Part shown: piece by piece, positions 46,249 to 53,820 of the stretch
Numbering within the stretch: the stretch's first letter is position 1
How the letters are laid out: each line of letters begins with the position of its first letter
Origin: Flammeovirgaceae bacterium UBA5008
GTDB lineage: Bacteria > Bacteroidota > Bacteroidia > Cytophagales > Cyclobacteriaceae
Direction: 5' to 3'
Assembly: GCA_002398365.1 (NCBI GenBank)
Contig: DGYK01000011.1
Span: 63,045 to 127,044, forward strand
DNA length: 64,000 bases
Notes under the pieces: generated by a model
What the model was told of the DNA's origin: nothing
Seen by the model: only the letters and a program-made list of their open reading frames with translations
Database searches by the model: none
Translations under genes and position numbers: made by a program

Positions 46249-47309
46249 ACTACAGGAAGATTAATATTAATACCGCTTCACCCGATCAGGCAAAATCAAG
46301 GGTGATGATCATCTATACCGGAGGTACATTTGGTATGGCCTACGATGGGCAAGGTGTTTTGATTCCATTCGATTTCTCGCTGATCTTACATCATTTGCCA
46401 ACCTTGCGCAGTTTATTGTTGGATTTAACCGTGGTTTCTTTCGAGCAGCCCATCGACTCATCCAATATGGGGCCTGAACATTGGAAAACCATCGGGCAAA
46501 TCATTTTCGATCATTATCAGCAGCAAGATGGTTTTGTGGTGTTGCACGGTACGGACACCATGTCGTTCACTGCATCGGCACTTAGTTTTATGTTGCAAGG
46601 TTTAGCAAAGCCTGTGGTACTTACGGGGGCGCAATTACCCATCAGCGAGCCACGATCGGATGCGCGCGAAAATCTGATCACTTCCTTAGAAATAGCTTCG
46701 GCTAAAAAAGAGGGAAAGGCAATAGTGCCGGAAGTTTGTCTTTATTTTGATGATGCCTTGTTGCGTGGCAACCGATCTAAAAAAGTGGAAAGCATGCACT
46801 TTGATGCATTTGAATCAGGCAATTACCCACCATTGGCCAAAGCAGGCGTGGCTATAGACTATAATTATGCAGTTATACACAAAGTCAATCCCGCAAAGGA
46901 ATTTAAACTGAGGAATCGTTTTGATACACATATTTCTATTCTCAAGTTATTTCCCGGTATTTCCGAAGCCACGGTACAATCCATATTGCAAACCCCCGGA
47001 CTAAAAGCATTAATCATTGAAACTTACGGTGCGGGCAATGCGCCATCCACCGAATGGTTGATTCGAATTTTAAAAGAAGCCATCCGGAAGGGCATTATTA
47101 TCTTAAATGTCTCACAATGCCCCGGAGGCATGGTCGACCAGGGCAGGTATGAAACCAGCCATCACCTGAAGGAAATTGGCGTGTTGAGCGGTAAAGACAT
47201 GACTACCGAGGCTGCAGTGGCGAAGCTGATGATCTTATTGGGTGAGCACGGCATGGAAAAGACCAAAGAGTTGCTATCCATTCCGTTGGCCGGAGAAATA
47301 ACGGTATAG
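46245..47309 (+). CDS. ansA: type I L-asparaginase
   Basis: A 354-residue enzyme that hydrolyses asparagine to aspartate and ammonia. The two active-site threonines are in IYTGGTFGM (about 24-32) and VVLHGTDTMSFTASAL, and the C-terminal GMVDQGRYETS block is present. No signal peptide is seen, so it is the cytosolic type. It overlaps TatD by 4 bases and is followed by a gap with a promoter and the tRNA-Ser gene. Confidence 0.94.
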   Translation: MNYRKININTASPDQAKSRVMIIYTGGTFGMAYDGQGVLIPFDFSLILHHLPTLRSLLLDLTVVSFEQPIDSSNMGPEHWKTIGQIIFDHYQQQDGFVVLHGTDTMSFTASALSFMLQGLAKPVVLTGAQLPISEPRSDARENLITSLEIASAKKEGKAIVPEVCLYFDDALLRGNRSKKVESMHFDAFESGNYPPLAKAGVAIDYNYAVIHKVNPAKEFKLRNRFDTHISILKLFPGISEATVQSILQTPGLKALIIETYGAGNAPSTEWLIRILKEAIRKGIIILNVSQCPGGMVDQGRYETSHHLKEIGVLSGKDMTTEAAVAKLMILLGEHGMEKTKELLSIPLAGEITV

Positions 47310-47332
47310 ATTTCATTTAATTAGCCAGGGCA

Positions 47333-47364
47333 TTTGCATTCAGCACGATTAATGCATTTCTTTG
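47333..47364 (+). promoter_or_regulatory. promoter of tRNA-Ser
   Basis: TTTG (47333-47336), a 20-base spacer and TTTCTTTG (47357-47364, one mismatch to TAnnTTTG). The predicted start near 47371 is 5 bases before the mature tRNA end. Confidence 0.55.
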
Positions 47365-47375
47365 AGGCCCTTTTT

Positions 47376-47462
47376 GGAGAGGTGTCCGAGTGGTTGAAGG
47401 AGCACGCCTGGAAAGTGTGTATACTCGAAAGGGTATCGCGGGTTCGAATCCCGCCCTCTCCG
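47376..47462 (+). tRNA. tRNA-Ser (anticodon GGA)
   Basis: An 87-base class II tRNA. The acceptor stem is GGAGAGG with CCTCTCC (47455-47461) and discriminator G. The anticodon stem CACGC/GTGTG closes the loop CTGGAAA, so the anticodon is GGA (47410-47412), reading UCC and UCU. A long variable arm (TATACTC GAAA GGGTAT) and the T-arm GCGGG TTCGAAT CCCGC complete it. CCA is not encoded. It stands alone between ansA and the repeat region. Confidence 0.97.
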
Positions 47463-47468
47463 CATTTA

Positions 47469-47587
47469 TCCTCCGTAGCTTTAGCGAAGGAGGATTCCAG
47501 ACTAAAGTGGTTTTTAACGAAGAAAGTATTATCTCTGTAGCTTCAGCGAAGGAGGATTTCCGAGTAGCTTTATCGAAGGAGGATTCC
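47469..47587 (+). repeat. three copies of a short stem-loop repeat, core GTAGCTTTAGCGAAGGAGGA
   Basis: Copies lie at 47469-47498, 47532-47561 and 47562-47587, each holding GTAGCTT(T/C)A(G/T)CGAAGGAGGATT. The first is complete: TCCTCC pairs with GGAGGA and an inner GCT with AGC, giving an interrupted hairpin. The first copy starts 6 bases after tRNA-Ser. In one frame of the other strand the core reads SSFAEATE. Motifs of this kind recur as dispersed intergenic repeats in many Bacteroidota and other genomes; their function is unknown. Confidence 0.75.
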
Positions 47588-47839
47588 CTATTGTATTGAA
47601 GAAGAGCCCAGCACTTCGTTCTCTCCAATTGAAAGAATTTATCATCAATTGAGAGTAATGCAAATAGTTTGCATTTTTAGTCTTGTATTTTATACACGAA
47701 CTTTATCTTATTACCCCTAATCACCGTTCGCTTCGCCCAAATAATTTATGGCATTTCAGGTGACTTCCATGGCTTGTTGGTATTCTAAACCCAAAAGCAG
47801 AATAAAATTTCACAGAAATGCAGTTTTTTTTCAAAAATC
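47588..47839. other. intergenic stretch without a gene
   Basis: Between the repeats and the exbB promoter I see no credible coding frame. It contains an imperfect inverted repeat (CTCTCCAATTG near 47622 against CAATTGAGAG at 47646-47655) and the hairpin listed separately at 47657-47678. The rest is AT-rich and unremarkable. Confidence 0.5.
47657..47678 (+). terminator. possible terminator downstream of tRNA-Ser
   Basis: AATGCAAA and TTTGCATT form an 8-base stem with a TAG loop, followed by TTTAG. The stem is AT-rich and the T tract short, and it is about 195 bases past the tRNA, so the assignment is weak. Confidence 0.4.
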
Positions 47840-47871
47840 TTGTTGAGAAATCGGCAAAACCTTTAATTTTG
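47840..47871 (+). promoter_or_regulatory. promoter of the exbB-exbD operon
   Basis: TTGTTG (47840-47845), an 18-base spacer and TAATTTTG (47864-47871), an exact match to TAnnTTTG. The predicted start near 47878 gives a leader of about 25 bases before the exbB-like ATG. Confidence 0.65.
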
Positions 47872-47903
47872 GCCACTTCAAGTTTTATCATAAACCTTAA
47901 ACC

Positions 47904-48701
47904 ATGAAAAAATTAGTAACTATTCTTGCTTTCATCGGAGTGCTTGCTTTTGGCGCCTCCAAAACAATGGCTCAAGAGGCCACTTCAACGGACACAGCCG
48001 CTGCTCAAGCTGCTCCTGCTGAATCTTCAGTAACCGAAGCCGCTGCGGATGCAGGTGCTCCGGCAGAAGAGACTTCATTCCATCAAGCTTTAAAAGAGCA
48101 ATTCATTGCCGGTGGTGCTGAATTCATGTGGCCTATTTTGATCGTATTTATCCTTGGTTTGGCAATTGCTATCGAGCGTATCATTACGCTTAACTTGGCT
48201 ACTACGAACACCAAAAAGTTATTGTCTCAAATTGAAGATGCACTAGCCAAAGGTGGTGTAGAAGCAGCTAAAGATGTTACTAAAAACACCAGAGGTCCTG
48301 TGGCTTCAATCTTTACCCAAGGCTTGATGCGTTCAGGTGAGGGAATTGACATGGTAGAAAAGTCTATCGTTTCTTACGGTGGCGTTGAAATGGGTAGATT
48401 AGAATCTGGATTGATCTGGATTTCATTGTGTATTTCTCTTGGACCTATGTTAGGTTTCTTCGGAACAGTTGTGGGTATGGTGCAGGCATTCGATGCGATC
48501 GAAGCAGCCGGTGATATTTCTCCTTCCGTTGTTGCGGGTGGTATGAAAGTGGCCTTGATCACAACCGTAGGTGGTTTGATCGTGGGTATGGTGCTTCAAG
48601 TTTTGTATAACTACTGCGTATCTAAAATCGATAGCTTGGTAAACAAAATGGAAGATGCTTCTATCTCATTGATTGATATTTTGGTTAAGCACAAAAAATA
48701 A
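47904..48701 (+). CDS. exbB: MotA/TolQ/ExbB proton-channel protein with N-terminal extension
   Basis: A 265-residue inner-membrane stator subunit that uses proton flow to energise TonB- or Tol-type work at the outer membrane. The N-terminus is unusual: a signal-peptide-like start (KLVTILAFIGVLAFGA) is followed by an Ala/Glu-rich linker to about residue 65. TM1 lies at about 74-92 (MWPILIVFILGLAIAIERI). The MotA/TolQ/ExbB domain follows with two more helices (LIWISLCISLGPMLGFFGTVVGM and MKVALITTVGGLIVGMVLQ). The gene heads a four-gene operon with its own promoter. Confidence 0.93.
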   Translation: MKKLVTILAFIGVLAFGASKTMAQEATSTDTAAAQAAPAESSVTEAAADAGAPAEETSFHQALKEQFIAGGAEFMWPILIVFILGLAIAIERIITLNLATTNTKKLLSQIEDALAKGGVEAAKDVTKNTRGPVASIFTQGLMRSGEGIDMVEKSIVSYGGVEMGRLESGLIWISLCISLGPMLGFFGTVVGMVQAFDAIEAAGDISPSVVAGGMKVALITTVGGLIVGMVLQVLYNYCVSKIDSLVNKMEDASISLIDILVKHKK

Positions 48702-48706
48702 TTTGT

Positions 48707-49057
48707 ATGGAAGAAAATTCAGGATTATTAATTTCTCTCATATCTCCTGGTTTGATCATCTGCTATATCTGTATGGGTTTAGCATTGGTTGCCAGTGTAG
48801 GTATGCCGCTGATCCACGCGATCAGCAACCCGAAGGAACTGATTAAGTCCCTTATAGGTGTAGTTGGCCTGGTTGTTCTTTTTGGAATTTCCTATACACT
48901 ATCTGGCTCAGAAGTTACTGTAAAAGCAGCGGCCCTTGGTCATACTGCAGCCAGTTCAAAGTTGATCGGAGCAGGTTTAATTCTATTCTATATTGTTCTT
49001 ATTACTTCCGCGGTGTTAGCCATCTACTCATTGATTAAGGACATTATTACAGGTTAA
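48707..49057 (+). CDS. small three-helix membrane protein in the exb operon
   Basis: A 116-residue protein with three predicted membrane helices at about 14-38, 48-66 and 84-112 and short loops. I do not recognise a family. It sits 5 bases after exbB and 12 bases before exbD, so it is co-expressed with the motor and may assist or regulate its assembly. Nothing in the sequence shows a catalytic or metal site. Confidence 0.82.
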   Translation: MEENSGLLISLISPGLIICYICMGLALVASVGMPLIHAISNPKELIKSLIGVVGLVVLFGISYTLSGSEVTVKAAALGHTAASSKLIGAGLILFYIVLITSAVLAIYSLIKDIITG

Positions 49058-49069
49058 ACTTTTTAAAAA

Positions 49070-49627
49070 ATGGCAAGATCGACACCAGAGATTCCGAATG
49101 CTTCCATGGCCGATATTGCATTCTTGTTGTTAACCTTCTTCTTGGTGACGACAACGATCAATAACGACAAGGGATTGAGCATCGGTTTACCTCCGCCACC
49201 GGACCCCAATAAAAATGAGGAGGTGAAAATGCAGGAGAAGAACATCTTCAAAATTCAGGTTAACTCCTCCGATGCATTATTGGTGGAAGGTGAGCCGATG
49301 GAAGATGTGAGCGGCCTAAAAGAGATGATCATCAAGTTCGTAAAGAACAAAGGTGTTGATCCGGCTAGCTCAGAAAGTCCTGAGAAGGCAATCGTTTCGT
49401 TCAAAACAGATAGAGGTACGAGCCATAAACGATTTGTAGAAATATTGGACATCATTCAGGGAGCTTATTATGATATCTATGCCGAACAGGCAGGGGTAAC
49501 GAACAAGGAGTTCCGCGAGGCAGCCTCACAATTGGCTGATCCTGAAAAGAAGGCCATCTACGAACGCGGCAAAAAGGATTACCCAATGAATATCTCTATT
49601 GCTGAACCAACTAAGGTAGGTAACTAA
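49070..49627 (+). CDS. exbD: ExbD/TolR-family protein, first copy
   Basis: A 185-residue single-pass inner-membrane protein of the proton-driven motor. The helix MADIAFLLLTFFLVTTTI (about 13-30) carries the conserved membrane Asp (Asp15), followed by a Pro-rich stretch (GLPPPPDPN) and a periplasmic domain. The periplasmic part is longer than in E. coli ExbD, with a C-terminal extension that includes YIIQ-type GAYYDIYAEQAG. It lies 12 bases before the second exbD-like gene. Confidence 0.92.
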   Translation: MARSTPEIPNASMADIAFLLLTFFLVTTTINNDKGLSIGLPPPPDPNKNEEVKMQEKNIFKIQVNSSDALLVEGEPMEDVSGLKEMIIKFVKNKGVDPASSESPEKAIVSFKTDRGTSHKRFVEILDIIQGAYYDIYAEQAGVTNKEFREAASQLADPEKKAIYERGKKDYPMNISIAEPTKVGN

Positions 49628-49639
49628 ACATTTCGGACT

Positions 49640-50107
49640 ATGTCAAAATTTAAGAAGAAAGCAGAGGTTAAGCAGGAGATTCCAACTTCCTCTATGCCCG
49701 ATGTGGTTTTCATGTTGTTGTTCTTTTTCATGGTGACAACAGAAATGCGCAAATCATCCATCGAGGTAAAGCAACAAATTCCGAAAGCGGCTCAGCTTCG
49801 TAAGCTGGAACGCAAAACGTTGGTGGCCAATCTCTATATTGGTCAACCTACTGAAGCCAAGTTTGGTACAGAAGAGAAAATTCAAGCCAATGATGCATTC
49901 ATCAGCACAGAAGATATCATTCGCTGGGTAAACGAAGAAAAGTCGAAGCTGGCAGAAGCTGAGCGTGAGCAACTTACCATCGCTATCAAAGGCGACAAGG
50001 ATGCTAAGCGAGGCATTATTGCCGATGTTGAAACCGAACTTCGGAAAGGTAACGCTAGAAAGGTTCTCTACACAGCTGCAGACAATGCAGGTGCAAAAAA
50101 GAACTGA
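49640..50107 (+). CDS. exbD: ExbD/TolR-family protein, second copy
   Basis: A 155-residue protein paralogous to its neighbour. The helix MPDVVFMLLFFFMVTTEM (about 19-36) has the membrane Asp (Asp21), and the periplasmic part ends with RKVLYTAADNAGAKKN. Two different ExbD subunits next to one ExbB are common in Bacteroidota and suggest a hetero-oligomeric stator. A strong terminator follows. Confidence 0.92.
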   Translation: MSKFKKKAEVKQEIPTSSMPDVVFMLLFFFMVTTEMRKSSIEVKQQIPKAAQLRKLERKTLVANLYIGQPTEAKFGTEEKIQANDAFISTEDIIRWVNEEKSKLAEAEREQLTIAIKGDKDAKRGIIADVETELRKGNARKVLYTAADNAGAKKN

Positions 50108-50125
50108 TTCGTACTAATGATTATC

Positions 50126-50156
50126 AAAAGCCTTCCACTAACATTGGAAGGCTTTT
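50126..50156 (+). terminator. rho-independent terminator of the exb operon
   Basis: AAAAGCCTTCCA and TGGAAGGCTTTT form a perfect 12-base stem with a 7-base loop, followed by a T-rich run. It ends 6 bases before the next ATG, which is unusually close. Confidence 0.92.
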
Positions 50157-50162
50157 TCTTTT

Positions 50163-51473
50163 ATGACAAATCAGACCCTCGCACTCAATAATCCCAAAAC
50201 TGAAAATGCCTGGTGCATGTACGACTGGGCCAACTCGGTTTATTCACTAGTAATCACCAGCGCCCTTTTCCCGGTTTATTATCAGGCGGTCACAACTTCC
50301 GAATCGGGAAGTGATCAGGTGCAATTTCTGGGGTTCACGATCACCAACTCAGTTTTGTATTCCTATGCTCTTTCTTTTTCATTTCTGATTATCACGCCTC
50401 TGTTACCCTTGTTGTCAGGGGTTGCCGATTATGTTGGGAATAAGAAGGCTTTCATGCGATTCTTCTGTTATCTGGGTGGATTGGCTTGTATGGGAATGTA
50501 TTTCTTTCAAGCCAACACATTAGAGTGGGGTATCCTCTGCGTCATCTTAGCTAGCATCGGCTATTCGGGGAGTTTAGTCTTTTACGATGCGTTCCTTCCG
50601 GAAATCGTTAGCCAGGACCAATTCAATCGCGTAAGCGCGAAAGGATATTCGTGGGGGTATTATGGTGGAGTTGTTTTGTTAATTGTGAATCTGGTGATGA
50701 TCATGAATCACAAGCTGTTTCTTTTCGATTCCGAAGGAGCAGCTACCCGATTTTCATTTTTAATGGTAGGAATTTGGTGGATCGGGTTTGCACAAATACC
50801 TCTTGTGAAATTGCCGAACATTCGCAAGAATGAAGGCAGCGGAAAACTCCTTCGAGGCTATGAAGAGTTGGCCAAAGTGTGGAAGGCATTACAATCCAAT
50901 CCGGATTTGAAGAAATATATTGTAGCCTATTTTTTCTTTAACATGGGTGTGCAAACAGTGATGTATATGGCTGCTACTTTTGGATCAAAAGAACTGGCGC
51001 TGGAAGACTCAAAATTAATAGCCACTGTTTTAATCATTCAATTAGTAGCAGCGATCGGAGCGCAAGTCTTCGCGCGTGTTTCCGTGCGTATAGGCGACCG
51101 CACTACTTTACTGGGAATGATTTGCTTTTGGGTTCTGGTATGCTTTGCGGCTTACCTGACTACCACCGAATTGCAATTTTATTTTTTGGCCACTGCCGTG
51201 GGATTGGTGATGGGAGGTATTCAATCGTTGTCAAGGGCTACCTATTCGAAGCTCATCCCGCGAGACTCTATTGACTACGCCTCGTACTTCAGTTTCTTCG
51301 ATTGTACGTTCAATTTATCCATTGTAGCCGGCACATTTAGTTATGGATTGGCAGAGCACCTCACCGGCAGTATGCGAAACGGTGCCTTGTCCATTGCTTC
51401 GTTTTTTGTAATTGGTTTTATCCTACTGTGGCAGGTAAAATCCACACTCATTCAGAAGGTAAATCATGGTTAG
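50163..51473 (+). CDS. MFS transporter, UMF1/Atg22-like
   Basis: A 436-residue transporter with about 12 helices. The N-terminal NAWCMYDWANSVYSLVITS is the typical start of the UMF1 family, whose members resemble yeast Atg22 and are thought to move amino acids or other small solutes across the inner membrane. Substrate unknown. It overlaps the ABC ATPase gene by 8 bases (51466-51473), so it is part of the same operon. Confidence 0.92.
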   Translation: MTNQTLALNNPKTENAWCMYDWANSVYSLVITSALFPVYYQAVTTSESGSDQVQFLGFTITNSVLYSYALSFSFLIITPLLPLLSGVADYVGNKKAFMRFFCYLGGLACMGMYFFQANTLEWGILCVILASIGYSGSLVFYDAFLPEIVSQDQFNRVSAKGYSWGYYGGVVLLIVNLVMIMNHKLFLFDSEGAATRFSFLMVGIWWIGFAQIPLVKLPNIRKNEGSGKLLRGYEELAKVWKALQSNPDLKKYIVAYFFFNMGVQTVMYMAATFGSKELALEDSKLIATVLIIQLVAAIGAQVFARVSVRIGDRTTLLGMICFWVLVCFAAYLTTTELQFYFLATAVGLVMGGIQSLSRATYSKLIPRDSIDYASYFSFFDCTFNLSIVAGTFSYGLAEHLTGSMRNGALSIASFFVIGFILLWQVKSTLIQKVNHG

Positions 51474-52119
51474 CGTAAAAGATCTTCAGTATACTTATTC
51501 GAAGGCAATTACAACCATGCGCTTTCCTGATTTTGATATTCAGGCAGGCGAGCATAGTTTGCTGCTGGGTGAATCCGGTGGAGGAAAGACAACTCTATTG
51601 CATTTAATAGGCGGATTGCTGCAGTCACAAAAAGGGAAGATAGAACTGGATGGAGTAAATATCGCAGCATTATCAGCTGTGCAACTGGATCAGTTTCGGG
51701 GCAAAAAGATGGGTTTTATTTTTCAGAAGAATCACCTCATCAATACACTTACGGTCAAGCAAAACTTGTTGGCAGCTTCTTTTTTTGCCGGCAATCCGGC
51801 TGACCCGCAACGAGCGGTTGAAATTTTAGAAGAGTTAGGATTGGCAGATAAGTTGAATTCAAAAGTGACCGAACTAAGTGTGGGACAAGCGCAACGCGTT
51901 GCCATCGCCCGAGCAGTGATGAACAAACCTGCGCTCATCTTAGCCGATGAGCCTACATCCGCATTGGATGATAAAAATTGTGAGAAGGTCATTTCGCTTT
52001 TGTTAAAGCTCGCCAACCATAGTTGGGCTACTTTGCTGGTGGCCACGCATGATCAGCGACTCAAAGAGCGACTGAACCGTCAGATTGAGTTAAAATCCAC
52101 TGAAATTAATCGCGCATAA
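51466..52119 (+). CDS. ABC transporter ATPase, LolD/MacB-like
   Basis: A 217-residue nucleotide-binding subunit. Walker A is GESGGGKT (35-42), the signature is LSVGQAQRVAIARA (a variant of LSGGQ) and Walker B is ALILADEPTSALDD, with the H-loop in ATHDQR. The compact form and the FtsX-type permease that follows place it in the LolD/MacB/FtsE group, which powers mechanical work or lipid and peptide handling rather than simple import. It overlaps the upstream transporter gene by 8 bases. Confidence 0.95.
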   Translation: MVSVKDLQYTYSKAITTMRFPDFDIQAGEHSLLLGESGGGKTTLLHLIGGLLQSQKGKIELDGVNIAALSAVQLDQFRGKKMGFIFQKNHLINTLTVKQNLLAASFFAGNPADPQRAVEILEELGLADKLNSKVTELSVGQAQRVAIARAVMNKPALILADEPTSALDDKNCEKVISLLLKLANHSWATLLVATHDQRLKERLNRQIELKSTEINRA

Positions 52120-52121
52120 AG

Positions 52122-53348
52122 ATGTCCATCTTTTCTTTGGTGTGGAGTTATTTGAAGGCAAAGCCGCTGAACACGGCACTCAATATATTTTTATTGTCAT
52201 TGGGCGTTTCGGTAATCACCTTATTATTGGTGGTAAGCCGCCAATTAGAAGAACGTGTAGCCAACAATACCAAAGGGATTGACCTAGTGGTAGGAGCAAA
52301 GGGAAGCCCGCTTCAATTAATTCTGTGTAATATTTTTCACATCGATTTTCCTACCGGAAACATCAACTTACGAGAAGCGGAAAAGTTGGCTAATCATCGC
52401 TTGGTAAAAAATGCCATTCCCTTAGCATTAGGTGATAGTTACATGAATTTTCGAATCATCGGCACTTCGCAGGCGTATGCGGAATTGTACCAGGCAGAAT
52501 TGCAAACAGGAGATTGGTGGAAAGAAGAACTGGAAGTAACACTTGGCGCAAATGTAGCGGCACTTTCCAAACTTCAAATGGGCAGTACTTTTGAAAGTGC
52601 ACATGGGCTCACGAAGGAGGGACACGCCCATGAAGAAAGCAAGTACAAAGTAGTGGGCATATTAAAACCTACCGGAAGTGTAATCGACAATCTGATTTTA
52701 ACCCAAATTACGAGCGTTTGGCATGTGCATGAAGAAGGAGAAGAAAAGTCGAATATGAATCAACCCCTGAGTTTGAAACTAATTCCCGGTTATCAGTTAA
52801 AAGATTCGACCAAAGAAATTACCGCACTGTTGATCAAATACAAAAATCCGATTGCTGCGATTCAGTTGCCACGGCTGATCAATACTCAGACAAATATGCA
52901 AGCAGCCTCTCCCGCGTTTGAATCGGCAAGGTTATTTACCATTTTAGGGTCTGCCAAGACGGTGTTAATGGGTTTGGCCTATTTGCTCGTTTTTATTTCG
53001 GCACTCAGTATTTTCATAGCGCTTTACAATTCGTTAAAAGAAAGAAAGTATGATCTCGCCATTATGCGCAGCATGGGTGCCTCACGGTTTAAGTTGTGGA
53101 GTAGTATGGTGCTGGAAGGAATTAGTCTAACGTTTTTAGGAACCATCGGTGGATTATTGCTTGCGCATCTCATGCTGTTTGTCTTTATTCAAACTATCGG
53201 AGATAAAACCGGACTGGCTCCTTTTCAATTGTATATAGAAGAAGCCTTTTTATTAGTAGGTGGTGTGCTTTTAGGATTGCTTTGCTCATTATTGCCAGCT
53301 TGGCAAGCCTATCGCACAGACATTCATAAAGTATTGGCAGGTAATTAA
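52122..53348 (+). CDS. FtsX/MacB-like ABC permease with His-rich periplasmic segment
   Basis: A 408-residue permease with one N-terminal helix (about 15-40), a large periplasmic domain and three C-terminal helices (about 280-305, 325-350, 375-400). The conserved motif KYDLAIMRSMGASRFKLW precedes the last helices, as in FtsX-like permeases. The periplasmic domain has clustered histidines and acids (AHGLTKEGHAHEESKY and VWHVHEEGEEKSN), which could bind a metal. The segment GILKPTGSVIDNLILTQ resembles permeases I associate with metal-regulated ABC operons in other bacteria. Two bases separate it from the ATPase gene. Confidence 0.9.
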   Translation: MSIFSLVWSYLKAKPLNTALNIFLLSLGVSVITLLLVVSRQLEERVANNTKGIDLVVGAKGSPLQLILCNIFHIDFPTGNINLREAEKLANHRLVKNAIPLALGDSYMNFRIIGTSQAYAELYQAELQTGDWWKEELEVTLGANVAALSKLQMGSTFESAHGLTKEGHAHEESKYKVVGILKPTGSVIDNLILTQITSVWHVHEEGEEKSNMNQPLSLKLIPGYQLKDSTKEITALLIKYKNPIAAIQLPRLINTQTNMQAASPAFESARLFTILGSAKTVLMGLAYLLVFISALSIFIALYNSLKERKYDLAIMRSMGASRFKLWSSMVLEGISLTFLGTIGGLLLAHLMLFVFIQTIGDKTGLAPFQLYIEEAFLLVGGVLLGLLCSLLPAWQAYRTDIHKVLAGN

Positions 53349-53367
53349 TAGATAAAAGCGCAGCGCT

Positions 53368-53820
53368 ATGAAAAAGAATTTAGGGAAGGGTATCACAACG
53401 GGAATCTTGCTTCTGATTTCAACCATGGCTTGGGCACAACCTGAGGGATGGGCCATTTTTGCGAAGACAAAATTCGAAACAAAGTATAACGAGAAAGCAG
53501 CCGAGTATTTCTTAGTGCCTGTTTTTACAGATGAGCTCAAAGGACTGGTGGGAAAAGAGATTATGTTAGAAGGTTACTACATGCCAATAGATGTGGAAGG
53601 AAATGCCTACATCATCTTATCTAAGTATCCGTACAGTCAGTGTTTCTTTTGTGGGGCGGCTGGGCCCGAATCAATTGCGGAGATAACATTTAAGGTAAAA
53701 CCCACAGCAAAGTTTGAAGCCGATCAATTCATCCGCATCAAAGGAAAGGTAAAATTGAATGAATCGGATTTAGAGCATGGTAATTTTCTCGTTACCGATG
53801 CCGTGTTGATTTCAAAGTAG
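53368..53820 (+). CDS. periplasmic protein with CFFCG motif (DUF3299-like)
   Basis: A 150-residue exported protein (signal peptide through MAWA). The mature part has EGYYMPIDVEGNAYIIL and then YSQCFFCGAAGPES, which places a CxxC pair (Cys91 region) next to a Gly-rich turn. Similar exported proteins with DUF3299-type folds lie beside FtsX-type ABC operons. The cysteines suggest metal binding or a disulfide. It follows the permease by 19 bases. Function is not established. Confidence 0.78.
   Translation: MKKNLGKGITTGILLLISTMAWAQPEGWAIFAKTKFETKYNEKAAEYFLVPVFTDELKGLVGKEIMLEGYYMPIDVEGNAYIILSKYPYSQCFFCGAAGPESIAEITFKVKPTAKFEADQFIRIKGKVKLNESDLEHGNFLVTDAVLISK

Noticed and set aside
47469..47587. CRISPR array
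   Set aside because: Only three short, imperfect copies with unequal, non-unique spacing and no cas genes; they are better read as dispersed palindromic repeats.
47317..47628. Minus-strand 103-codon frame reading across the tRNA and repeats
   Set aside because: It includes the tRNA antisense and the repeat core (SSFAEATE), a known source of false ORFs.
50107..50163. Riboswitch before the UMF1 gene
   Set aside because: The only structure is a classical hairpin with a T run that terminates the exb operon; no aptamer-like sequence is present.
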